Of a stretch of DNA of 64,000 bases, positions 1 to 9,021 are shown piece by piece. A program made the position numbers and the translations under genes. How positions within the stretch are numbered: the first letter of the stretch is position 1; every line of letters starts with the position of its first letter. The stretch is from Lachnospiraceae bacterium (GTDB lineage: Bacteria; Bacillota; Clostridia; Lachnospirales; Lachnospiraceae): assembly GCA_021628825.1 (NCBI GenBank), contig JAJXRY010000001.1:992001-1056000 (forward strand), in the 5' to 3' direction. The notes under the pieces were generated by a model. That model made no database searches. It worked only from the letters and a program-made list of their open reading frames with translations, and was not told the origin of the DNA.

Positions 1-115
1 ACACCTTCGCCCCAACTACTCTCTACAACTATTACCAATCAAAGCACCTATTCATGCTTTCCCCTATTCATCCATTCAATAATCAATCTCAAATATCTTC
101 ACTTCTATATTCCTG

Positions 116-547
116 TTACTCCTGAATATAACTATCGAATGCTATTTCTTCTACGACCTTAACACACCCTTCTATATTCTTCGCAATATCCTTCCCCCAA
201 AAGTGCAGTACATTCCACCCAAGAAACATCAACTTGTTATCATTATTCCTATCTCTCTGCCGATTTCTTTCTATCTTAGCAATCCAATAATCTGCGTTGT
301 TTCCTCTTTGCAATTGCTCTTTTAACTTGTCCCAATCCTTCCCATGAAAAAACTCACTATCACAAAAAATCGCTATTTTATATTTAGGAATAACAATATC
401 CGGCTTTCCAGGCAATGATTCAACATTTTTTTGCGATACCGAAACCCTTTTTTTCCATAAGGCTTTCCTTAATTGTACTTCTATTGATGTATCCTTACTT
501 CTAACACTTTTCATCGTCTTAGAGACTATCACTTTATCCCGAACCAT
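116..547 (-). CDS. vsr: Very short patch repair endonuclease (Vsr)
   Basis: About 143 residues, the usual Vsr length. Vsr nicks DNA 5' of the T in T:G mismatches left by deamination of 5-methylcytosine. The N terminus has the family-typical SKTMKSVRSKDTSIE segment, followed by PDIVIPKYKIAIFCD and the FFHG stretch, which matches the metal and His region of Vsr. The start is ambiguous: a TTG at 553 lies two codons upstream of the ATG at 547, and I prefer the ATG. It is the last gene of a leftward operon behind the C5 methyltransferase and restriction enzyme, the classic association because m5C creates the mutational hot spots Vsr repairs. It is AT-rich, like its two partners. This gene itself looks unbroken. 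Confidence 0.88.
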   Translation of the reverse strand: MVRDKVIVSKTMKSVRSKDTSIEVQLRKALWKKRVSVSQKNVESLPGKPDIVIPKYKIAIFCDSEFFHGKDWDKLKEQLQRGNNADYWIAKIERNRQRDRNNDNKLMFLGWNVLHFWGKDIAKNIEGCVKVVEEIAFDSYIQE

Positions 548-665
548 ATGCAATACCTAAACTTTTTTTATAAGTATATCATTTGACAACTGTATACCAA
601 CTACTATTAAAATTAATGGTCTTAAGCAAAAACCTCTTTATCAATCAATTTTTGGTTTATTTACT

Positions 666-1331
666 CTAATATGTAACTTTTTCCTGCGGTATCTCTTCAA
701 CAATAGTAAATTGGCTTCCACTTGGCTGCCATGTAAATCTATGCTTATCCGTTTCCTTATCATATCCTTCCAAATTATTATTCTTATTCCATTTGAAATG
801 ATACAATTCATGATCATATCTCACTGTATCCAACTCAAAAAAATCAAATATTCGGAAAAAAATCCTTTGCTTTTTACAAGAACTACAGTCCTGACAAACT
901 TAAATATCTGTCGCACAGCAGATACACGCTCATTCCAAATATCCAAAACCATTTTTTTCCAATAACATTTGGATCTTCACTCGTTATCTTATCTACACCA
1001 AAAACTAAACGTTGGTGAATTTCTTCCACAAACAAGCCTTACCGACTTTTTGTTCGGATATATTCTTAGAAGCCGCAAAAACAGTCTTCGCTCCCCAGCA
1101 ACAATTGTCCAACACAACATCATCAAGTCCGACATTAGATGGTTTCCAATCTGCTCCCACGCAAGTTGCAAAAATTTGTTCCCATTCATTACCTTCTAAA
1201 GACATTGCCTGCTTTGTAGCCATCATATAAACAATTTCTCTCGCAAATGTATCAACAAATTTTGCTGGAAACGTATTCATAGCAAACGGTGCAACCGCTT
1301 TATTAACTGTTCTCAATCTAGGTCCATTCAT
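666..1331 (-). CDS. Type II restriction endonuclease, frameshifted in this sequence
   Basis: I assign this by position between a C5 methyltransferase and Vsr and by its reconstructed length of roughly 220 residues; I do not recognise the family with certainty. The ATG at 1331 lies just after the methyltransferase stop, with a GGAGG overlapping that stop. The first part runs 1331 to about 1010 (NGPRLRTVNKAVAPFAMNTF, later LDDVVLDNCCWGAKTVFAAS, which could hold a degenerate Asp...Lys nuclease core). It then continues in other frames (LVFGVDKITSEDPNVIGKK, VLDIWNERVSAVRQIF, ELDTVRYDHELYHFKWN) to a TAG at 666. At least three frame changes occur, all compatible with homopolymer indels. The partner's HTH-methyltransferase layout resembles the SsoII/ScrFI group, so a CCNGG-like target is possible but unproven. 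Confidence 0.6.
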
Positions 1332-1334
1332 GCA

Positions 1335-2548
1335 CTATACCTCCCAATTAAAGATATTTCCAATATAGCACATTTTTCCCTCATATTTCATCTTTAAAAT
1401 ACAAGCGGTACAAACTTTTTCAATCACCTTTGCGACCATACTGACAGGAATAGCATTTCCTGCCTGTTTTTCTTGTTTGAGCATCCGATACGACTATCTC
1501 AAATTCATCTGGAAATCCCTGTAAGCGTAACATTTCTCTTGGTGTCAACCGTCTTTCACCGTTAACTAACAAATAATTGTAACTTGCTCCAGCCCTCAAT
1601 GCACAACTGTACGGATAAGACGAAATATTTCCAGACTTATTTTTCGTGCCATATAGCAGGAATAGTTTTTGCGGTATGCATTGCTTTTCGCTTTTTCTAC
1701 AATTTCTTTTTGATGCATAATGTTTTTTTATCTACATTCTTCTCTAAAATATCATCTAATGATCTCTTATTATCTATATTAAATTTCCAATCCATACTAA
1801 ACGGTTTCTTTGAACCAATAATAATAATTCTTTCTCTTTTTTTGTGGTAAGCCAAAAATCTAACGCGTTTAAAAACCTTATAATCCACGAAATACCCCCA
1901 ACTCGTCGCGCAAAACATGAATAATCGTCTTAAATGTTTTTTTCCACCATCATGGCTCACAAGATTTTTTTACATTTTTCTAACACAAAAAGCATTCGGC
2001 CGTTTCTCTTTCAATATTCTTGCAATATCAAAAAAATAACGTCCCTCTTGTATTATCCTCAAACCCCTTTTGCAATCCGCAAATTGAAAAAGCTTGACAA
2101 GGAAATCCTGCAAAGAGCAAATCAAAATCTGGTATATTCCTTCCATCAACTTGAGTGATATCCCCAACTGGTTTTTCTTTGAAATTCGCTTCATAGCTTT
2201 CTTGTGCAAATTTATCAATATCACTGCTAAACAAACACTTTCCTTCAATCCCTAATTTTTCAAACGCTTGCTCTGATGCATAACGAAACCCCCCTATTCC
2301 GCAAAACAAGTCTATAAACCTTATAGTGTTTGGCAACTGTTGTTTTTCCAACCTCTGGTACAGTAAAAAACAATCGCTCCACATTGACCAACAATCCATT
2401 AGCCAATCTTACAACAACATCTATTGATGGAGTTGTTTTTATTTCGCTCTATCATAGACAAATATTTTCTACTAATTCCTGCGGCAGAAGCCAACTCCTC
2501 TTGTGTTATGTTCTTTTCTTTTCTATACTCCCTAACCATATTAATCAT
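1335..2548 (-). CDS. HTH-fused DNA (cytosine-5) methyltransferase, frameshifted in this sequence
   Basis: Reconstructed as about 400 residues. The N terminus is an Xre-type helix-turn-helix (TQEELASAAGISRKYLSMIE, then a frame change to TPSIDVVVRLANGL). The catalytic domain follows with motif I IRFIDLFCGIGGFRYA and motif IV AGFPCQAFS, whose Cys attacks cytosine. The C-terminal part is recovered in other frames: LTPREMLRLQGFPDEFEI (motif IX region) and QAGNAIPVSMVAKVI (motif X). The HTH-methyltransferase layout is known from M.SsoII and M.ScrFI, where the HTH represses the operon's own transcription. The ATG at 2548 has a GGAGAG upstream. At least four frame changes are needed. All diagnostic motifs survive, which argues for sequencing errors over decay. 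It protects self DNA from the enzyme encoded next to it. Confidence 0.82.
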
Positions 2549-2719
2549 AGCATTTTTCTCTCCAAATGTGAACTTTATTTCTCATTTGATTATATGACGC
2601 TACCATTATTTTTGTCTATAACTTTTTCCCCCAAATTTATTTCTCACTTTTTTTATAATTCATATTTAAGCTTAATTTGTAATATTTATAAAAAAAATTC
2701 CACTTATAGTAACTATATT
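2549..2719. other. AT-rich intergenic region upstream of the RM operon
   Basis: Very AT-rich spacer between the RM operon and the ATC-hydrolase-like gene. It presumably holds the RM promoter and the operator for the methyltransferase HTH. I cannot point to a convincing -35/-10 pair or palindrome. No gene is seen. Confidence 0.4.
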
Positions 2720-3325
2720 TCACACTTCCCGGGTGATATAATAATCACAATATTCATCGCCTTCGGCGACAGCCTTAGTTCTGTGATAGCAGACACCCCG
2801 GATTCCCGTTGTTGAAATCTTATCAATGGCGCACATCACCGGAGCGATTTCTTCCATTCCCAGTTCCTTTAACGTTTCGTGAATCGGGCAGGAATACACA
2901 TGCATCGTGACGCTTTCCTTACTTACCTCAATGATCTTACTCCGATACCCCTTCTTTTTCACTCCCTGCACTTTTCATAATCGCTTCACGGTTTAACCAG
3001 ATTAATTTCGGAAGTCCGGGAAACCGGTCAGCTTTTGCCATTCTTTGCTTTGCCGCTTCTCCTGCGGAAGGTGCATAATCCATCATCAGTTTTCGTGCTT
3101 CTTCCTTCGAGACTTTCTTTTGCAAGGCCAGATAAATTCCTGCCATTGGATAGGCTACTGTTTTTTTGCATCCTTTACGGCATTCTTATTTTTCTGAAAG
3201 AAGCCTTGCACTGATTTCACCTGCCTGCTTCCAGATCTCATTCCCTTCTTCCCCGAACTTTGCAAGAACTACATCTTTAAACTTTCCAAAGTAACTGTTC
3301 CTGTCTAAGATATTTTTTTCCCCAT
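2720..3325 (-). CDS. L-2-amino-thiazoline-4-carboxylic acid hydrolase-like protein
   Basis: Reconstructed length is about 200 residues, matching the ATC hydrolase-like family (PF14196 by memory). Pieces in order: ILDRNSYFGKFKDVVLAKFG, EIWKQAGEISARLLSEK, YPMAGIYLALQKKVSKEEAR, FPGLPKLIWLNREAIMK, then VQGVKKKGYRSKIIEVSKES and a Cys-containing C-terminal half ending CDYYITREV. In characterised members the C-terminal Cys is catalytic, and the enzyme opens a thiazoline ring on the way to L-cysteine. Most clostridial members have unknown substrates. Three or four frame changes all fall on A-runs, such as 7 where 8 are needed just after the ATG at 3325. It is divergent from the M20 peptidase gene. 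The family call is fair; the function is inferred. Confidence 0.65.
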
Positions 3326-3372
3326 TTCTTCTCCCCCTTTTTATTTTTTTCATTTTTTTATAAGATACCGGA

Positions 3373-3401
3373 TTGACTTTCTAACCTTTTTTTCCTTTAT
3401 A
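3373..3401 (+). promoter_or_regulatory. Sigma-A-like promoter of the M20 peptidase gene
   Basis: TTGACT at 3373-3378 and TTTATA at 3396-3401 with a 17-bp spacer. This puts the start of transcription near 3408, just ahead of the palindromic operator. Inferred from consensus only. Confidence 0.5.
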
Positions 3402-3418
3402 AATAAGAATATGACATA

Positions 3419-3452
3419 TTACCTATCATTTGAATAGGTAAATATATTTACC
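3419..3452. promoter_or_regulatory. Two interlocking palindromes, probable repressor operator
   Basis: TTACCTAT at 3419-3426 pairs with ATAGGTAA at 3434-3441, and GGTAAATATATTTACC at 3437-3452 is a perfect 16-bp palindrome sharing the middle GGTAA. They lie between the likely transcription start and the AAGGAG ribosome binding site of the M20 gene. A bound repressor there would block transcription. The regulator is unknown. Confidence 0.5.
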
Positions 3453-3468
3453 CGATAAGGAGACCATT

Positions 3469-4578
3469 ATGATTAATCAGGATCGTTTCATCCATCGTTT
3501 TAAAGAATTAGTTGCCATTCCCAATTCCTCCAAGGAAGAAGCTGCCATGTGCGATTATCTGAAAAAGGCACTCACAACACTGTCCATCCCTTTTGAGGAA
3601 GATGATACGGCATCCAAAATTAACGGAAACTGTGGTAACCTCTATGCTTATGTTGAAGGAGAAAAGGCGCTCCCCCCGATCCTTTTATCCGCTCATATGG
3701 ATTCGGTAGAGCCTGCCAAAAAGAAAAGCTGCGTCTTTCATCCCGATGGTACGATCACTTCAGATGGAACGACCGTTTTAGGTGCCGATGACCTCGCCGG
3801 AATCTGTGCTATTTTAGAAGCCATTACTTCCATAAAAGAAGACGGCATGGCACACCGTCCCGTAGAAATTGTAATTGATGTTTCCGAAGAAACCTATTGT
3901 GAAGGCATCCAGCAGTTTGATTTCTCCAGATTAAAATCAAAGGAAGCCTATGTATTTGATCTGACGGGGCCGATCGGCGGAGCTGCCTATCAGGCGCCTG
4001 CGATTCTTTCTTTCGAAGCCGTTTTCCACGGAAGGGCTGCCCATGCTGCCTTTTCTCCTGAAAACGGAATCCACGCCATCAAAGCTGCTGCACATGCCAT
4101 TGATGCGATCTCCTGTGGCCGGATCGGAGACACGACCGTGAATGTTGGCACCATACAGGGAGGCTCTGCGACCAACGTTGTTCCGGAAACCTGCATCGTA
4201 ACCGGAGAGGTTCGTAGCTTCCATAATGAAAGTGCACTGCGAAAGCTCGATGAAATCAAAGAAACCTGCGAAGAAGCCGCGCTCCTTGCAGGTGCCTTTG
4301 TTGATTTTAAGACAGAACCCCTTTGTCTGGCTTACCGGGTAGAGCCTTCCTCCAGGGTGGTCAGCCGGTTTACTAAAGCCTGCGATTCCCTTCACCTTGA
4401 ACCGAATCTGATCAGTACTTACGGTGGCAGTGACAACAATCACTTCTTCCATCATGGTATCACAGGCCTTGTGGTTGCCTGCGGAATGAACGACTGCCAT
4501 TCCTGCAAGGAATATACCAGTGTTTCGGATCTGATGAAAGCCGCCAGACTGGCGGAAGCACTCATTCTGGCTGAATAG
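3469..4578 (+). CDS. M20 family metallopeptidase (tripeptidase T-like)
   Basis: 369 residues, intact. M20 peptidases are cytosolic di-zinc amino- or dipeptidases. The zinc ligands are visible: LLSAHMDSVEPAK (first His with Asp), VLGADDLAGIC (bridging Asp), VSEETYCEG (Glu-Glu catalytic pair), and near the C terminus NHFFHHGITG. The dimerisation or lid domain lies between about residues 180 and 290 (FHGRAAHAAFSPENGIHAIK). Overall it resembles the PepT-like branch often named tripeptide aminopeptidase or M20/M25/M40 hydrolase, so the likely substrates are small peptides. AAGGAG lies 7 nt before the ATG. It converges with the HAD gene. Its expression is likely controlled by the palindromes just upstream. 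Confidence 0.87.
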   Translation: MINQDRFIHRFKELVAIPNSSKEEAAMCDYLKKALTTLSIPFEEDDTASKINGNCGNLYAYVEGEKALPPILLSAHMDSVEPAKKKSCVFHPDGTITSDGTTVLGADDLAGICAILEAITSIKEDGMAHRPVEIVIDVSEETYCEGIQQFDFSRLKSKEAYVFDLTGPIGGAAYQAPAILSFEAVFHGRAAHAAFSPENGIHAIKAAAHAIDAISCGRIGDTTVNVGTIQGGSATNVVPETCIVTGEVRSFHNESALRKLDEIKETCEEAALLAGAFVDFKTEPLCLAYRVEPSSRVVSRFTKACDSLHLEPNLISTYGGSDNNHFFHHGITGLVVACGMNDCHSCKEYTSVSDLMKAARLAEALILAE

Positions 4579-4589
4579 TTACTGTAATT

Positions 4590-5295
4590 TTATAACTTTT
4601 CTAAAACTCTATACACTTCATGCAGGTCGGTAATCACCTCATCCACCTGCACTCCGGCTTCCTGTATCATGGTATCATCCCGCCCTTCCGGATGATACCA
4701 GCAGGTACGGATACCGGCATGGTTTCCTCCCCGGATATCACTGGTAAGGGAATCTCCCACAATCAACACTTCCTCTTTGCTTACCGGACCGATGGCATGA
4801 AATACCTGGGTAAAGAATTCCTGACCTGGCTTTTCTGCCTTTAAATCCTCCGACAGAAAAACGCCATCCATGAATTCTCCGATCCCGGAAAGACGAAGCT
4901 TTTTCGTCTGCGCCACAACCGTTCCATTCGACACCACATATTGTTTCACTCTGCCCTGCAGGGATTTCACAATATTGAGGCTGTCATCGCAATACACAAT
5001 CGTATCTCCCAGGCGCACCTGATATTTCTCATTGAATTCTTCTGCAAGACCCGGATCAATTCCTTCACTTGCGAAGAAATCCCGGAATCTGCGAACCAGA
5101 ATCTCCGGTTTCGTAAGTTCTCCACGCTCTAACCTCTCCCAGTAAGTCCGGTTGATCTTCGAATACCGTGCAATCTTCTCATCCGTGCATTCTCCCAGAT
5201 GATATTCCTCAAATAAGCTTTTGGATAGCTGCCTTTTCTGCTGCCAGAAAATCCAACAGGGTTCCATCCACATCCCATAAAACTGTTGTAATCAT
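4590..5295 (-). CDS. YjjG-like HAD family phosphatase (5'-nucleotidase type)
   Basis: Subfamily IA HAD hydrolase of about 234 residues, the usual YjjG size. The true start is the ATG at 5295: MITTVLWDVDGTLLDF carries the nucleophile Asp motif DVDGT. A one-base error near 5220 (a run of A before CTT) shifts the frame after the first 25 residues. Downstream motifs are YVVSNGTV (motif II Thr/Ser region), EKPGQEFF (Lys) and VLIVGDSLTSDIRGGNHAG (acidic motif). YjjG enzymes dephosphorylate nucleoside monophosphates and house-clean odd nucleotides. The start lies one or two codons after the GH2 stop, so both probably share a transcript, although no functional link is evident. Confidence 0.8.
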
Positions 5296-5310
5296 TTGTC
5301 TCTCCTTCGC

Positions 5311-8300
5311 CTACTTTTCAAACCGGAAATAAGAAAAGTCAAAATTGCTTCCGGGCAGGAATGCAAAGGATACCTTCTGTTTACCGGTAATATCCTGCAA
5401 TGCAAACGTTCTTTCTTCATAAAAAAATCCGCATTTTCGGTCCGGAACTCACAGAGAATCCGCTTCTCGCCATCCGCACCTGTCAGAATCAGATGAATGC
5501 TGTTAAGCGCTAACGGAGATTTCCCGCTGATCCGGATCTGCTTCGGCATTTCCGTGGCAAAATCAAACGTGCCAAAGTCCAGCATGACGTTATTTCCGAT
5601 TCCGGTTACGCATCTTCCCTCCACGGTGAATTTATCTCCATAAATATTTTTCTGCATCGGCAGCATCATTTCTTTCAAATTCCCGCTCCTGCTTTTTCAA
5701 AGGAAAATCCGCTCACCTGGAAGCCATCGGTCGTTTCAATGCAGAAGGTTCCGATTCCCTTAAGCTTCTTTGACAGCTTGAAGGTGTTCGGCTTAAAGGT
5801 CATCCATTCCGGCGGCTCATGGTAAGAGAATTCGCCTAAAAGCTCTCCGTCTTCTCCCGGCACACCATCGTAGAACCGGATCTGTACCGGCTCAAGGGTA
5901 TTGGCCCAGATCGGAACAGTAACGGTGTCAGACCCTGCTGCCCCGAAATCAATATGGTCGTATATCGCATAGGAAGAAGCTCCGCCTGCTGCAAAGCCGA
6001 CTCCCTTATTAATACCGCTGCTGATGTTCTCACTGCCTCTGGTATAAAGTCCTCCGGTTACGAAATCATATGGATCGGTTACGGCAACGCCCAGTCCCTG
6101 CGCCGTAAATTTCAATACGGAAAGGATATGATAACGTTCCGTTCCGTTCTTGCACATCGCACGGAGCCAGAAGCTGCCGTCCCCGTTTGCCTTTACGGTA
6201 ACGGTATGATCCGGATTCACCGTACATTCCGCAAGATTGGTTACGATTCCCTTTTCATTCGTCACACGGAACTCAATCTCATCCGCATAGTCCGCATTTT
6301 CCGGATAAACAGTGTAAGCCACCTTTCTTTCACTGGCTTCCTTCGTAAAGGTAAGGCTCTCTGCCTGTAATTCGATCTTACGAACCGGAACTTCATCTGC
6401 TCTTCCGCACTCGGTCGGTGCAAAAGTAACCTCCTGTTCCCGTACCTTATTGTTTCCATCCGGTGCATCTACCGACAGCAATTTGATACTGCAGTCCGGT
6501 ATTCCCGGAGAGGTCAGAGTCACTTTGATTTCACCCGGCTTTCCGCTTGAAGCAAGTATTGCCAGCAATTTACCGGAAAACAGTCTGCGGGAGGTTCCCT
6601 TATATTGATCGAAGTCCGTGCTGTCTCCATTATCAAGACCTAACAGCCTTCCTTCGCCTTCCACGCGGACATTGACACGATTGTTGGCATTCGCACAGAA
6701 AATGCCCTTTTCATCTACGGCAGAGATTTCAAGATAAATCAGATCTTCTCCGTCCGCATACACTTCCGGCTTATCGGGATCCAGACGGAAAGATGCTGCA
6801 TCCCCGAAGGAACACTGTACATCCTCTGCAATCACCTTTCCGTTTTCATCATAAGCAAGCGCCTTCAGCTGACCCTTCTGATAAGGAATCTGGAAATTTC
6901 CGGTAAGCTGTTTTTCCATGCTCATGGTCGATGTCATAGGTTCCCACGGAATCTCCGTTATAAAACAGCTCAATCTTCGGTGCATTGGAGCATACCCGCA
7001 CATCCACCGGAAGTCCCTCGTTGAAATCCCAGTACGGGAAAATATGTACAAACGGAGCCTTACGGTAATCTGTCCATTCTGCCCGGAACACATAAGCACT
7101 GTCTTTGGCAAAGCCTGCGGTATCGTACTGTCCGAAATAGGAATTCTTCGTGCTGTACGGAGTCGGCTCTCCAATATAGTCAAAGCCCGTCCAGATAAAC
7201 TGACCGGCGCAATATTCGGCATCACGGTCCTTAATAATACACTCTTCGGTGTTCTTCGCTCCCCATCCGGTACAACTGTTTCCGAGGGAGGAACACTGCT
7301 CATCATCATCCGTAAGAAGTGTTTCTTCAAGCGGGAAATGATAAATACCACGGCTCTGGACTACCGATGCCGTCTCACTTCCGTAGATCATCCAGTCGGG
7401 ATGATTCTTATGATGCTCCTCATAAAGCCGCTCGCCATAGTTATATCCAACGAGCTTTAAGATGTCTCCACACTTCTGTCCATTCTCCCACTGCATAAAG
7501 TTCGAGCCAAAGGTCACCGGACCGTTTCCTCTCGGATCATGCAGCTCCACCAGCCGTTTTAAAAGGGCCGTTACTTCCTGTCCACGTTCATCTGCATGGG
7601 TATCGTATATCTCATTTCCGATACTCCAGCCAATGATGGACGGATGATTCCTATCCCGCCGGATCCAGGAGGCTACATCCCTTTCTACCCATTCATCAAA
7701 GAAACGTGCATAGTCATAATCAGTCTTAGACCGTTCCCACATGTCAAAGCCCTCAGAGAGAATCAGCATGCCGGTTTCATCGGCAAGCTCCATCATTTCC
7801 TGCGCAGGCATGTTGTGGGACGTTCTGATGGCATTCACACCCATCTCACGTAATTTGCGGAACTTCCGGCGCAATGCAGGAACACTGAATGCAGCTCCCA
7901 GACATCCACTGTCATGATGCTCACAGGTTCCATGCAGCTTTACATGCCGTCCATTTAAGAAAAATCCATGATCCACGGTATACGCGATCGTCCGAAATCC
8001 AAAATGCTGCCGGATGGTCTGTGTCACTTCTCCCTGTACCAGAATTTCCGACTGTAAAGTGTATAAATACGGATCGTCAATATCCCAAAGGTTGGGATTT
8101 TTAACGGTTAAATTCTGTGTGGTCAGGGAATACCGGCATCCTTCCACTCTTGCTCCCTTGGGAACACAGGAAGCATCTGCTGCACAGGCATCGGACTCAC
8201 AGACCGCCGCCACCTTTCCTTCCCTGTCTGAAATGGTCTGACGCACCCGGACTCCTGCAAAGGAATTTTCCTCCTTCTGTAACAGTTCTGAGGTAACGGT

Positions 8301-8804
8301 CACGTTCCAGCTTCCGTTCTCCTTAGAAGTCGATACATAAATGCCATCGTTTCCAAACCGCAGATCCGGACTCACACACAGCCATACCTTACGGAAAATA
8401 CCGGCGCCCGAATACCATCTGGAATTCGGCGCATGATGATCCACACGAACCCTCACAGTATTCTCTCCGTCCCGAATCAGATCGGTAATATCAAATTGGA
8501 ATGCAGAGTATCCATACTTCCATTCTCCTGCAAGAGCGTCGTTGACATACACCTTACTGTCCATGTACACGCCGTCAAAACGAAGATAGGTGCGTACGCC
8601 TTCCTTTTTCTCATAAACAAACTTCTTCCGGTACCATCCGGTCGATGTCTCGTATAAATCATTCGTATTTTCAATCAGCCAGTCATGGGGAACATCCACC
8701 CGGTAAAAGGCAAAGCTCTCCTCATAATCACTGCCAAACGGAGCCTTATAAAACTCCCAGTCCTCACAAAATGAAACCCGGTTCTGATCCTTGTCACAAA
8801 CCAT
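5311..8804 (-). CDS. Glycoside hydrolase family 2 beta-galactosidase-like enzyme
   Basis: About 1,160 residues after joining frames. The sugar-binding and immunoglobulin-like domains come first (VPHDWLIENTNDLYETSTGWY near the N terminus). The TIM barrel follows with the acid/base in IIGWSIGNEIYDTHAD and the nucleophile Glu in IYGSETASVVQS. Further domains follow (DUF4982-type and FN3/invasin-like, with EVYADGEDLIYLEISAVDEK), and a galactose-binding-like tail ends near FLPGSNFDFSYFRFEK. No signal peptide is visible, so it is likely cytosolic. Start: ATG at 8804 with AAAGGAG upstream. Frame breaks are near 6905 (one A too many), 5680 and 5430. The layout fits LacZ-type enzymes acting on host or plant galactosides; beta-glucuronidase cannot be fully excluded. 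Confidence 0.85.
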
Positions 8805-8829
8805 ACTCTTTCTCCTTTGCTGCAAATCC

Positions 8830-8970
8830 TTATCCGGATTTCTTTTTATGACAATTGCAGCAGCTTCCGCCATTACAACATCCCTTTTTCTTACGGCGTA
8901 TACAACCGTAAACAGCTCCCACTACAATTGCCACCAGTATCAATCCGATTACAATATCCCAAATATTCAC
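8830..8970 (-). CDS. FeoB-associated Cys-rich membrane protein
   Basis: A 46-residue protein. A GTG start at 8970 follows AAGGGGAG. One membrane helix (DIVIGLILVAIVVGAVYGCI) is followed by a basic stretch and a Cys cluster, CCNGGSCCNCHKKK. This is the typical form of the small protein encoded next to feoB in Firmicutes (PF12669), thought to help deliver or bind ferrous iron. It follows FeoAB by about 50 bp on the same strand and precedes the GH2 gene. Confidence 0.85.
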   Translation of the reverse strand: MNIWDIVIGLILVAIVVGAVYGCIRRKKKGCCNGGSCCNCHKKKSG

Positions 8971-9021
8971 AATATTCTCCCCTTCCATGGCAGCCGGTAA
9001 TTTCACAGGTGCCTTTCTGAT

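Noticed and set aside
2330..2815. A 161-residue plus-strand frame across the RM promoter
   Set aside because: Composition is Phe/Ser/Ile-rich from AT-rich DNA; it is antisense to the methyltransferase HTH start.
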